A DNA stretch of 60,408 nucleotides from Mycobacterium sp. (lineage in GTDB: Bacteria > Actinomycetota > Actinomycetes > Mycobacteriales > Mycobacteriaceae), in contig JAOPVX010000274.1 in assembly GCA_025965975.1 (NCBI GenBank), positions 1-60,408 of the forward strand. The letters run 5' to 3'. Below the pieces are notes generated by a model, which was not told the DNA's origin, made no database searches, and saw nothing but the letters and a program-made list of their open reading frames with translations. Position numbers and translations under genes: made by a program. This document shows, piece after piece, positions 16,870-25,711 of the stretch; the first letter of the stretch is position 1, and each line of letters begins with the position of its first letter.

Positions 16870-17754
16870 GTGGCCAGACAACCTTCGCTTGCGCGCCGCT
16901 TCTTTGATCGCCTCGAACCGGTGCACGCCGTCACCTACTTCGCTCCCGAGGCCCGAACCGCCCTCCACGGGCTGGGATTTCGCGGATTTTGGATGGGCTA
17001 CTTCGCCGCTCGGTCCGCCCCGTTCGGGGAGGTGCCGACGGAGGTCGTCACCGCGGCGTTCTACAACTTCGCGCCCGAACGCGTCGCCAAGGCGCTACCC
17101 GCAGCGTGGGAGATCGCCTCGCCGTCGGACGCGCTGCGCGTCCGCCAGGATTCGGCGGCGGCGGCGCTTCGGCGCTACGGCGTGACCGACGACGACGCCG
17201 GCACCGCGGCCGAACTGGCCGAGAAGGCCGCGCGCAGCGCGCCGCTCGACGGTCGGCCGTTGTTCGCGGCGAACGTGGCACTTGACTGGCCGGACGAACC
17301 CGTGGCCAGGCTGTGGCACGCGGTCACGTTGTTGCGCGAACACCGCGGCGACGGGCACGTGGCCGTGCTGTCCACACTCGGCGTATCCGGCCGCGAGTCC
17401 AACGTGCTTCACGCCGCCGCCGGCCGGGTGCCGCAGGAGATGATCATGCGCAGCCGTGACTACGACGAGCAGCAATGGGGCCACTATCGCGACCGGCTCG
17501 CCCGTCGCGGGCTACTCGACGGCGACGGCGCACTCACCGACGCAGGACAAGACCTCAAGCAGCGCATCGAGGAGCTCACCGACCGGCTGGCGCTGTCGGC
17601 GCTCGACGGGCTGGACGACGACGAGGTCGAGAGGCTGTTCGGAGCGCTCACACCGATCACGCGGAAGGTGGTCGCCGCCGGTGACGTGCCCGCCGCGACG
17701 CCGATGGGCCTTGGCCGCGACGACCTTCACGACGACAGCGCCCGCCTGCGTTAG
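16870..17754 (+). CDS. SCO6745-family helical protein
   Basis: A 294-residue protein starting at GTG 16870. It opens LARRFFDRLEPVHAVTYFAP and contains GFWMGYFAARSAPFG, YNFAPERVAKALPAAWE and WRDRLARRGLL-like helical motifs. This matches the SCO6745 family (often labelled MarR-like), widespread in actinobacteria and of unknown function. It is divergent from the DUF4333 lipoprotein by 37 bases and convergent with the next gene, with overlapping stop codons. Confidence 0.75.
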   Translation: MARQPSLARRFFDRLEPVHAVTYFAPEARTALHGLGFRGFWMGYFAARSAPFGEVPTEVVTAAFYNFAPERVAKALPAAWEIASPSDALRVRQDSAAAALRRYGVTDDDAGTAAELAEKAARSAPLDGRPLFAANVALDWPDEPVARLWHAVTLLREHRGDGHVAVLSTLGVSGRESNVLHAAAGRVPQEMIMRSRDYDEQQWGHYRDRLARRGLLDGDGALTDAGQDLKQRIEELTDRLALSALDGLDDDEVERLFGALTPITRKVVAAGDVPAATPMGLGRDDLHDDSARLR

Positions 17755-18554
17755 CGCCAGTCGCAACCGGTCAGCTCGGCAGACAGCTCCCACAGCTGGC
17801 GGGCTGCCACCGGGTCGCGGGCCTTCTTGCGCAAACCGGTCACCCGCGGCTTGCCGCACTGGTTGAACCGCGGCGCGAGATAGGTGCCGCCGGGCAGATC
17901 GGTCGTCACCGCCTGCAGGCTCGCCCGGGCGCCCTGCGCTGGGGTGTGCAACAACCGCCACACCGGACTCCGCTCGGCCATCGGTATACCGGCAGCGATC
18001 TCTCTCGTGATGCCGGTGTCGGTCATGCCAGGATCCGATGCGTACGCCCGCATGCCGCGGTTGGCGAGCTCCTGAACGAAGAGCAGGTTGGCCAGCTTGG
18101 ATTCCGAGTAGGCCGCGTTTTTCGAATACCTCCGGGTCTGCCAGTTGAGGTCGTCGAAATGGATTCGGGCGAATAGGTACATCGCGCTCGCCACCGAGAT
18201 CACTCGGTCTTTGATCTTGTCGCCGAGCAGGCAGGTCAGGGCGAAGTGGCCGAGGTGGTTAGTCCCCATGTGCGCCTCGAACCCGTCGGCAGTGCGGGTC
18301 AGCGGCAGGCCCATCACGCCGGCGTTGTTCACCAGCACATCCACGGTTTCCACCGAATCAGCGAATGCGCGGACACTGGCCAGATCGGCGAGATCGAGTT
18401 GAGCGACCTCGACATTGCCCGTCATTTCGGCGGCCGCGCCCTCGGCCTTCTCGAAGCTTCGGCAGGCGATCACCACGCTGTGGCCGCTCTCGGCCAGCGA
18501 GGCGGCGGTCGCCTTGCCGACGCCGCTGTTGCCCCCGGTGACGATGATCCGCAT
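17751..18554 (-). CDS. Short-chain dehydrogenase/reductase
   Basis: A 267-residue SDR with the nucleotide motif TGGNSGVGKA, the cofactor motif NNAGVMG, a catalytic Ser in VISVASAM and YSESK (Tyr-x3-Lys). The HFALTCLL and DPGMTDTGI segments match the retinol-dehydrogenase-like group. The substrate is unknown. Its ATG shares a base with the stop codon of the upstream tnpB, so an IS element now sits directly in front of it and has probably replaced its native promoter. Confidence 0.85.
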   Translation of the reverse strand: MRIIVTGGNSGVGKATAASLAESGHSVVIACRSFEKAEGAAAEMTGNVEVAQLDLADLASVRAFADSVETVDVLVNNAGVMGLPLTRTADGFEAHMGTNHLGHFALTCLLGDKIKDRVISVASAMYLFARIHFDDLNWQTRRYSKNAAYSESKLANLLFVQELANRGMRAYASDPGMTDTGITREIAAGIPMAERSPVWRLLHTPAQGARASLQAVTTDLPGGTYLAPRFNQCGKPRVTGLRKKARDPVAARQLWELSAELTGCDWR

Positions 18555-19642
18555 CAGCGCGGAGCGTACTTGACGTCCTCCCCGGACTGAAGTCCGGGGA
18601 TTCCAACCCTCATCCCACCGACGTACGCGGAAGGAGCAGAGAGTTGAGGTTCACGGTTCGCAGACCGCCCACCGGCGAGGTCTCCCCGTGCGGTCACCGC
18701 CCGTCCGGCGGCGATGTTGCGTGCAGCGTTGACGTCGGCATTGCACCGTCCGGCGGTGCAGGCTTCGCACTCGAAAACCGCTTGACTCTTGCGGTTTCCC
18801 GGTGCGACGTGCCCGCACGCCGAGCGGGGCATCGCCCGCACGTCGAGGTCCTCGACTCTGATCACGTCGAACCGCCGTGCGAGGTCGGTCGTGGTCTTCT
18901 CCACCCAGTCCCTACGCCGATCCCTCTCGCGGGCTTTGAGCTTCGCGACCGCCCGTTTCGTCTCCTCGCGGCGCCTGGAACCGCGCGTGGCGCGGGCCAG
19001 CCGCTGCTGCAACACCGTCAACCGCTTCGACTCACCCGGGGTCAGACCGGGTGCGTGCAGCAGTTCGCCGGTGGAAAGCGCCGCCGACACGACGACTCCG
19101 CGGTCGATGCCGACCACGCTGCAGTCCCCCGGGCCGCAGACCGGGTCGGGGACGTGCGCGAACGCGACATGCCAGCGGCCGGCCCGATCACGGGTAACCC
19201 GGTAGGACTTGACACCGGCTGGCACCGGTCGCGACCGGCTGAATCGCACCCACCCGACCTTGGGCACCCAGACCTGGGCGAAGCGGCGATTGAGCTGTTC
19301 GATGCGATGCGGTTTGACCGCGACGGGGCGAAACCCTTCGTGCACACCGGCTTTACGCCACGTCGGGCGGCGGTGTGTGCCGGCGAAGAAGTTCCGCATG
19401 GCCTGCGCGAAATCCCGCAGCGCCTGCTGCCGGACCGTATGACTCCCGGCGCGAAGCCACGCATACTCGTCGCGGGCCTCCGTCAACTGCGCGGCCTGCT
19501 CCAGATACCCGGGAGCCTTGCGGCCCGGTTGCCAGTGCTGCTGCTGCTCCACCGCCAAATTCCACACATACCGCGCGTCCCGGCAGTGCGCCAACAGTGC
19601 CTGCTCCTGCTCAGCGGTCGGCAACAGCCGGAACCGCGACAT
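18554..19642 (-). mobile_element. tnpB: IS200/IS605-type tnpB with internal deletion in the RuvC/zinc region
   Basis: A 362-residue TnpB, the RNA-guided nuclease of IS200/IS605 elements and ancestor of Cas12. The N-terminal REC/OrfB part is intact (FRLLPTAEQEQALLAHC). RuvC residues are Asp180 (VVGIDRGV), Glu264 (IRVEDLDV) and Asp303 (NADVNAARNI). The Glu-to-Asp gap is only 39 residues, against 83 in ISDra2 TnpB (D191, E278, D361), because the sequence jumps from DLDVRAM into RSACGHVAPGNRKSQ. The first zinc cysteine before SACGH is also gone. It is probably inactive. No tnpA is present. The last codons read through the right-end hairpin. Confidence 0.85.
18572..18608 (-). repeat. IS605-type right-end hairpin (end of tnpB)
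   Basis: Thirty-seven bases contain the stem CCCCGGAC-TGAA-GTCCGGGG. On the minus strand they encode the TnpB tail GIPGLQSGEDV. This is the typical right-end/guide-RNA 3' structure of IS605 elements; about 16 bases beyond it toward the SDR gene would serve as the guide. Confidence 0.65.
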
Positions 19643-19699
19643 ATCCGCACCGTAACCACCGACAAACCCGGCACTAGCACGCCCGCACCCCTCGAGATC

Positions 19700-19736
19700 G
19701 ACTTCCTCCCCGGACAGAAGTCCAGGAGTTCCAACC
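19700..19736 (-). repeat. Second right-end-like copy upstream of tnpB
   Basis: It is 32 of 37 bases identical to the right-end copy at 18572-18608 and in the same orientation, and on the minus strand would encode GTPGLLSGEEV, a tnpB tail. It lies 58 bases upstream of the tnpB start codon. It is either a left end that resembles the right end or the scar of another tnpB element. Confidence 0.6.
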
Positions 19737-20060
19737 GAACGAGACTTCGATGATCAGGCCAACACCGGGCGAGCTGACAGCGCGGACCTCCCCGCGGGAC
19801 CTAGTCGGAATTGTCCGCGGAGCGAGCGACAATGAGATCGACAGCTGGGTGCCGCCGAGCCGCATGGGTTTCGCTGCGGCGCGGCGAGCACGCGCCGGTG
19901 AATTCGACACTCCGTGGTCCGGCACATTTCCGCGGACGTACAGCCCTGTGCGCTAGTCGACGAATTCTGCCGCATCGCCCGTCTGACGTGTTCCGGTGTT
20001 GTCGCTCGCTAGGCGGACAAATTCAGATACATGGGTCTGGAGGGCCGGCGGGAAAGAGGG
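19737..20060. other. Gene-free stretch
   Basis: These 324 bases separate the IS remnant from the kinase/CrtC-like fusion gene. No start signals or protein-like frames are seen. Confidence 0.4.
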
Positions 20061-22046
20061 TCAGCGGTGCGGCTGGTTGCGGTTCCACTCGACCCAGCCG
20101 ACACCGGTGCGGCCGTCTTCGGTGGTGACGGTGGCCCAGGCCCGCGGGAAGTGGCTGACCCGCCCGTCGGGCGCGGTCAGCAGCACCGGCGCGTGCCCGC
20201 GGATGTCGATGGTGGCGGTGAGATCGCCAACACTTAGCGTTGTCGCCTGCGGTAAGTCTTTGTCGCCGAACGTTTCCCACGCGGTGACGGCGTGCGTTTC
20301 GACCAGCGGCCGGCCCGGTTGCTGCAGGTAGCCAACACCTATCGGCGGGGCGCCGGGAATGCGGATGTCCACGCCATGGATGTGCGTGCCGTCGTCGAGA
20401 TGCAGTGCGCTCCACACCCAGTCCATGGCCCACCAGTCGCGCACACCCCACGAGTGGTCACGTTGACCGGCGACCTCGCGCACGATGACCTGCCTGCCGT
20501 CGACGGTGACGGTGCCCGACACCGTGCACGGAATCTCGTAGCGCGGGGTGATCCGGTATTGATACGGCGTGCCCGCCGTCGTCCACACCAGATCCATCGC
20601 CAGCTCGACGGGCCTGCCGGGTTCGCCGTGCAACAGCGCGGCCGGATCGTCATAGGCCTTGCCCCGTCCGCGCAGGCTCACCCCGAATGTCTGTAGCGGC
20701 TCGGTGGCGGCCAGGGCGAGGTCGATCGCGTCGGTACGAACCGCGCCGGGGTCGTCGGGCAGCACGGCCTCGAAGTCGTTGACCGCGACAGTCGCCATGT
20801 CAGGACCGCACAACAGCGCGTTGATCCATGCCGTGCGCTGGTTTGGGTACAGCCCCAGCCGTATCCAGCCGCCGATACCCTGTTCCGCGTCGGCGAAGTC
20901 GAGATACCAGCTTTCGTTCCACAGCGGCTCGTCGGTCGGCCGATGCGGACCCTCGTCGTCGGCCGCGGGCGTAAGCGGCTCGGCGACTAGGGGTTCGGGC
21001 AGGACGGCCAGCGCATCGGTGTCCAGCACGTGCTGGCAGTGCCGGTGCAGCATGACCATGAACATCTCGTCGCCGCGGTCGGTCCGTTCGACCAGCATCG
21101 ACGACACGATCGGCATCATCACCCCGAAGAAGCTCTGCCGACGCACCCCCTCGCGCACGTCGTCGAGGCTGATCAACGCGTCCGGTCCGAGGGCGCCGTG
21201 GTAGGCGCGCAGCAGCGCCTCGTAGTGATCGCGGCGCAGCTGGGCGGGCAGCGCGCAGCCGAGGAAATACGCGACGTCGGTCATCGCCGGACCCCACGTC
21301 ACTGTCTGCCAGTCCACTACCGTCAGCGGCCGGTCGGCGCCTGGCTCGCCGAACAGCATGTTGTCAAGGCGATAGTCACCGTGCACAAGTCCGTGCGCGC
21401 GCTGCGGCGCGAGTTCGGCTGCGACGTATGCGTCGAAGCTCGCGACCAGCCGCTCGCACACCGCGCGATGCTCCGGCGCGATCTGGTCGCGGTAACGCTG
21501 GAAGAACCCGGCATAGAGCTGGCCGATCAAAGCCTGGTTCATCGGCGACTCGCGGTTGAGCCAGTCGACGTTCGCCATCGCGGTGTCGCCGAGCAGCGGC
21601 GCATGCACCCGGCCCAGTTCGGACAGCGCCAGCATGGCCTGTTCGACTGTCGCGCCGCGGATTTCGTCGCCGACGACGGCCGGTCCCGCGTCGCCAAGCA
21701 GCAGGTGAAAGGCGCCCGTCTCGGCGTCGAAGGCGGCGTGGTGGCATGGCGCGACGGGGCCGTGGATGTGGGGCGCGATGTCGGTGTAGAACCGCACCTC
21801 GCGTTCGTAGAGGCCAAGCGCCAGGCCCGTCTGCCTGCTCACCTGGTCTGTGGCAGCGACCTTGAGCACCACCGAATTCGGGCCGCCGTCGCCGTCCGCA
21901 TAGGTCAACCCGACGCGGTAGCACTCGCTCATCTGGCCGGTGCCGATGCGTTCGAAGGCGAAGTCGCTCACCGGCACGCCCAGCGCCGCGGTGAGCCACC
22001 CGACCGTCAGATCGGCCGGCCGCTGCACGACGTCAGTGGTGCGCAC
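20061..22046 (-). CDS. Phosphotransferase (APH/EcKL-type) fused to a CrtC/lipocalin-like domain
   Basis: A 661-residue two-domain protein. Residues ~1-350 are an aminoglycoside-phosphotransferase-fold kinase: Lys62 in VVLKV, the catalytic loop LVHGDYRLDNMLF (His222, Asp224) and VVDWQT (Asp245). After a linker at ~350-370, residues ~370-655 are a beta-rich domain (WNESWYLDFADAEQGIGGW, RDHSWGVRDWWAMDWVWSA) of the hydroxyneurosporene-dehydrogenase/lipocalin-like kind often annotated DUF7064/7065. The start overlaps the end of the amine oxidase gene by 14 bases. A small-molecule kinase acting on a lipophilic substrate is a guess. Confidence 0.75.
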   Translation of the reverse strand: MRTTDVVQRPADLTVGWLTAALGVPVSDFAFERIGTGQMSECYRVGLTYADGDGGPNSVVLKVAATDQVSRQTGLALGLYEREVRFYTDIAPHIHGPVAPCHHAAFDAETGAFHLLLGDAGPAVVGDEIRGATVEQAMLALSELGRVHAPLLGDTAMANVDWLNRESPMNQALIGQLYAGFFQRYRDQIAPEHRAVCERLVASFDAYVAAELAPQRAHGLVHGDYRLDNMLFGEPGADRPLTVVDWQTVTWGPAMTDVAYFLGCALPAQLRRDHYEALLRAYHGALGPDALISLDDVREGVRRQSFFGVMMPIVSSMLVERTDRGDEMFMVMLHRHCQHVLDTDALAVLPEPLVAEPLTPAADDEGPHRPTDEPLWNESWYLDFADAEQGIGGWIRLGLYPNQRTAWINALLCGPDMATVAVNDFEAVLPDDPGAVRTDAIDLALAATEPLQTFGVSLRGRGKAYDDPAALLHGEPGRPVELAMDLVWTTAGTPYQYRITPRYEIPCTVSGTVTVDGRQVIVREVAGQRDHSWGVRDWWAMDWVWSALHLDDGTHIHGVDIRIPGAPPIGVGYLQQPGRPLVETHAVTAWETFGDKDLPQATTLSVGDLTATIDIRGHAPVLLTAPDGRVSHFPRAWATVTTEDGRTGVGWVEWNRNQPHR

Positions 22047-24084
22047 TGGTGCTCGGTGTGTGGCACATGTCCGGCGGTGTCGCGACCACGTCCAGCGATG
22101 GGTTGCGGTCGAAGAACCCGAACGGCTTGAGCCAGAAGGACACCACGTCGACGGGCATCACCGGCCAGTCCTCCGGGCGGGTGATGTGGTGGATGCCGAA
22201 CACGTACCACATCACCACGTCGGTGTTCTCGATCGACCTGTTGGCCAGGGTCCAGCGCCCCAGACCGGTGTCGCGCGCCGACTGGTTCACGAATTCGCCG
22301 GCGGGCCAGCGCTCATCGGGCCGGTTGGGAGTCACCCACAGAGTATGACTGATCACGTTGGCGCGTCCGATGACGGGTGATTCGGGATCGAACATCGGCG
22401 GAATCGCCCCGCTCGGAACCAACTTGTAAGACGGGTGAGTGCCAAGACCGTTCACCACGTTGGTGTTGACCACCTTCCAGCTGCGCTGCGTAGCGAAGTT
22501 CACGTCCTGCTTGGCCTGGCTCTCTGTGCGCAGCGGCACATTGCGGACGACAAGCGAAAGCCCATGCGGATTGTCCGGGCCGATCGGTTCCGGATGCGAC
22601 TCCGTCATGACGACGGTGTTGTCGCTGCCGTCGATGTCCATGTCGAGCCTTGCGACCAGAAAGTGTTGATGGAACGGCGCATACGTGCGTTCGTCCACCA
22701 GGGTGCCGTTCGGATGGGGCTGGCCCGGGGCCACCGGAGTGGTCACCATGATGCCGGTGGCACGCACCTCGCATTCGATGTTGCCGTCCTGATACAGCCG
22801 CCAGTACACGAGGTACTCGTAGTTGGCGACCGTGACATGGAACGACATCGTCAGCCGTCGCATCCGGCGCACCTCGGCGCCGAAGTCATGGTCGACGTGC
22901 TTCCACAGCACGGCGTTGTCTTCCTCGTGGATGCAGATGGCGTTGGTGATCGTGTACGGCTGGCCCTTGCTGTTGTGCAAAACGGCGTCCAGGTAACGGA
23001 TCTCGCCCAGGCAGTCGCAGCCCAACTCGAGCGACGTGGTCATGAAGCCAAGGCCCCACTCACCGATGTCGAATGCGGTGCGCCGGTAGTGGTCCTCCGA
23101 GCGGTCGCGGTAGGGAACGACCATCTCTGCGAACGACAATCGATGTGCGACAGAGCGATCCCGGTCGCCGTCGCGGTAGCGGACGGTGTGCAGAGTCATT
23201 CCCTCGCGGTGGTTGAAGCCGATGCGCAGCGACCAGTTCTGCCACCGCAGCAGGTTGCCGTCCAGGGTGAACGACGGCCCCTCCGGTTGGGAGATGTGCA
23301 GCGGCTTGAGTGGCTCGCGGCGCGACGCCGAGCGGATGCGTTCCGGAATGCGGCTCGGCACGTATTCGCCCATCACCTCGGGCATCTCGACGCCTGCCCC
23401 AGAAAAAGGACCACTGTCCTCGATACGTAATAGCTCCATCGAATTGAGGTCGATCACGCAGTGCAGCCCGCTGATCAGATTCGCGTACGGGTTGGCGCCC
23501 GAAACGGCCTTGACCCAGCTGTCCGACCAGCCGAGCCGCCGGTCGCGGTACTCGGGAGGCGCGACCGCAGCGCCGTATGTCCAGGTGTCGAAGAACACCA
23601 AATCCATATCGGTGACACCGCGTTTGGCCAGGGCGGCAATGACGTCGGGGTGGGTGCGCAGCAACTGGTCGCACTCGACGAACTCGTCGACGGTGAAGTT
23701 CGCCTGCGCGCCGGGAATGTGCTCGAACGACTCGACGCGGTCGTCGGTCAACGACACCACGCTCTTGTACGTGGCGTTGCTCGAACGCTGCAGGCAGATC
23801 ACTTCGGCGCGTCGCGGCGGCGGCGGTCCCCCGTCGTCGAACGTCCGCAGCTCGGCCTTGCCGGGTTCGGCCAACTCGATCGACGCGAACCGCCAGCCGA
23901 GGTTCGATGTCGCCGGCCCCCCGGCTCCGGGGTCCAATGTCGCCGGCCCCCCGGCTCCTGGGTCCAATGTCGCCGGCCCCCCGGCTCCGGCTCCCACGCC
24001 GTGCTCGCGCGCGAGGATCGACGCGACCGCGCTGAACTCGTCGCCGTTGAGCGGATCCAATGGGTGGGCCACGCGATCACGCAA
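22033..24084 (-). CDS. Copper-containing primary amine oxidase
   Basis: A 683-residue quinoprotein that oxidises primary amines to aldehydes, ammonia and hydrogen peroxide. The TPQ precursor is Tyr422 in VANYEYLVYW (Asn-Tyr-Glu-Tyr). The catalytic base is Asp339 in TAFDIGEWGLG. Copper ligands are His472 and His474 (HQHFLVARLD) with a later His in VISHTLWV. No signal peptide is seen, so it is cytoplasmic. Residues ~35-59 contain a ten-residue tandem repeat (GGPATLDPGA) absent from ordinary family members. It is clustered with lipT upstream and the kinase fusion downstream. Confidence 0.9.
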   Translation of the reverse strand: MRDRVAHPLDPLNGDEFSAVASILAREHGVGAGAGGPATLDPGAGGPATLDPGAGGPATSNLGWRFASIELAEPGKAELRTFDDGGPPPPRRAEVICLQRSSNATYKSVVSLTDDRVESFEHIPGAQANFTVDEFVECDQLLRTHPDVIAALAKRGVTDMDLVFFDTWTYGAAVAPPEYRDRRLGWSDSWVKAVSGANPYANLISGLHCVIDLNSMELLRIEDSGPFSGAGVEMPEVMGEYVPSRIPERIRSASRREPLKPLHISQPEGPSFTLDGNLLRWQNWSLRIGFNHREGMTLHTVRYRDGDRDRSVAHRLSFAEMVVPYRDRSEDHYRRTAFDIGEWGLGFMTTSLELGCDCLGEIRYLDAVLHNSKGQPYTITNAICIHEEDNAVLWKHVDHDFGAEVRRMRRLTMSFHVTVANYEYLVYWRLYQDGNIECEVRATGIMVTTPVAPGQPHPNGTLVDERTYAPFHQHFLVARLDMDIDGSDNTVVMTESHPEPIGPDNPHGLSLVVRNVPLRTESQAKQDVNFATQRSWKVVNTNVVNGLGTHPSYKLVPSGAIPPMFDPESPVIGRANVISHTLWVTPNRPDERWPAGEFVNQSARDTGLGRWTLANRSIENTDVVMWYVFGIHHITRPEDWPVMPVDVVSFWLKPFGFFDRNPSLDVVATPPDMCHTPSTSAHH
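23911..23990. repeat. 30-base tandem repeat within the amine oxidase gene
   Basis: Two full 30-base units (23911-23940, 23941-23970) differ at one base and are followed by a 20-base partial unit. They keep the reading frame and add Gly/Pro-rich decapeptides near the N-terminus. Confidence 0.85.
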
Positions 24085-24125
24085 TCACATGCGCGCCGCG
24101 GCGCGCAGCCGATTCGTCGACGGCG

Positions 24126-25634
24126 TCAGCCCGTGGCCAGCGAGAACCCTTCCCACGCCTGCCTGCGGTCGGCGTGCGGGTCGTATTCGACGCGGGGACG
24201 CCGATCGAACACCATCACCGCGCGGTCGGCGCTGGTGTAGGCGGGCCAGTCCACGCCGGGTGCACCGGTACGGCTGAAGGCCCGCCAGCGGGCCTGCACA
24301 TCGTCGCTGACCCGCAGCGCGGACCGCCGGTCTGCGGCAGCGGTGAGCAACCGACCGAACTTCGTGCGGTAGACGTCGAACACCGCCAACAACTCGGTGG
24401 CATGCGTGGCGCCAAGGCCCGACCAGCGCAACGTCCGCGGCGCGTAGTCGTAGCGGTAAAGGTAGGTGGGCGCGTGCAGGCTGTGTGCCTCGGCGATCTG
24501 CCACGCCGCCGACCCGAACGCGAAGTCGCCGCCGAACTGGATGCACGCCGACGGGTCCGGATAGCCCGGGTACGCGGCGGTAATACGGTCGCGCTCAGCG
24601 GGTTCCGTCCCGGCCAGCAGCCGCTCGATCATCGGCTCGGTCATCGGCAGGAGCTTGAGGAAACGGCCGAAGAGCCTGGCCTCCTCCGCGTTGGTACCCA
24701 CGATCAGCGGCACCCCGTGCGCCTTACCGCGACGCATTGCCTCGACCGGGTCGAGTGGCAGGTCCTCGCTACCGCTAGTAGGTCCGGCCGCAAACGCACC
24801 GAGCATCTCGCGCTGACCCGCAACGATCAGCCGGTCGAACGCGTTGACCAGCTCTGCCGGACGAGCCGCCAGCACGGCGTGTGCACCGTCGTCCCCGCGG
24901 GCCCCGAGCAGCGCAGCGAACTTCGTGGCGTACTCGGCCGCCATGTCGGCAGAGCGGACCAACCCGGCCGCGCAGCTCTCCGAAATCGCCTGGGCAAAGA
25001 GACCTTTGGCGGCCGGAACGGCCAGCAGGGTCGCGACGGCATGCGCGCCTGCACTCTCACCGAAAATCGTCACGTTGTCCGGATCGCCGCCGAACACCGC
25101 GACGTTGTCGCGCACCCAGCGCAGCGCCATCACCAGGTCTCGTAGATACAGGTTGTCGTCGATGGTGACGTCCTTGTTGGACAACGACGAGAGGTCAAGG
25201 CATCCCAGCGCGCCCAGCCGATAATTCACCGAGACGTACACACACCCGTGCCGCGCCAGGGCCGCGCCGTCGTATATCGGTGTTGCCGAGCTACCCATGA
25301 AATAGCCGCCGCCGTGGATGAACACCATGACCGGCAGCGGCCGATCCGCAGGACGTTTGGGCGTGACGACGTTGAGCGTCAGGCAGTCCTCGCTCATCGG
25401 CTGGTATTTGCCCGGCGCGAGGATGGTGTACATGCGCTGCTGCGGTGCGCAATAGCCGAACCCGTGGCAGTACCGCACCCCCGGCCACGGCTGGGCCGGC
25501 TGAGGGGCTCGCAGCCGCAGCCGGCCCACCGGCGGCCTGGCATACGGAATCGATCGCCACCGGTTCACGCCGTCGCGAGTGAAGCCTTCGACCGTGCCGG
25601 ACTCTATGGTTGCGCGGACGACGTGTTCGTGCAT
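24126..25634 (-). CDS. lipT: Type-B carboxylesterase, LipT
   Basis: A 502-residue carboxylesterase. It has RSIPYARPPVGRLRL, SEDCLTLNVVTP, the oxyanion-hole FIHGGGYFMG and the nucleophile FGESAGA; the general base is probably His in GLGATHATEL. It hydrolyses carboxylic esters. Position next to lppI and close in length to M. tuberculosis LipT (Rv2045c) supports the name. Transcription continues toward the amine oxidase gene 41 bases downstream. Confidence 0.82.
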   Translation of the reverse strand: MHEHVVRATIESGTVEGFTRDGVNRWRSIPYARPPVGRLRLRAPQPAQPWPGVRYCHGFGYCAPQQRMYTILAPGKYQPMSEDCLTLNVVTPKRPADRPLPVMVFIHGGGYFMGSSATPIYDGAALARHGCVYVSVNYRLGALGCLDLSSLSNKDVTIDDNLYLRDLVMALRWVRDNVAVFGGDPDNVTIFGESAGAHAVATLLAVPAAKGLFAQAISESCAAGLVRSADMAAEYATKFAALLGARGDDGAHAVLAARPAELVNAFDRLIVAGQREMLGAFAAGPTSGSEDLPLDPVEAMRRGKAHGVPLIVGTNAEEARLFGRFLKLLPMTEPMIERLLAGTEPAERDRITAAYPGYPDPSACIQFGGDFAFGSAAWQIAEAHSLHAPTYLYRYDYAPRTLRWSGLGATHATELLAVFDVYRTKFGRLLTAAADRRSALRVSDDVQARWRAFSRTGAPGVDWPAYTSADRAVMVFDRRPRVEYDPHADRRQAWEGFSLATG

Positions 25635-25711
25635 GACCCGACGGTATCGAATGAGCCACCGCCGCCGCGCCTTGCCAGCGATCTCGTTTCGGCCCGCTAG
25701 CCTTGGCCGTT

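Noticed and set aside
23911-23990. CRISPR-like or IS-end repeat in the amine oxidase gene
   Set aside because: Units are directly adjacent, keep the reading frame and encode a decapeptide, so it is a coding minisatellite.
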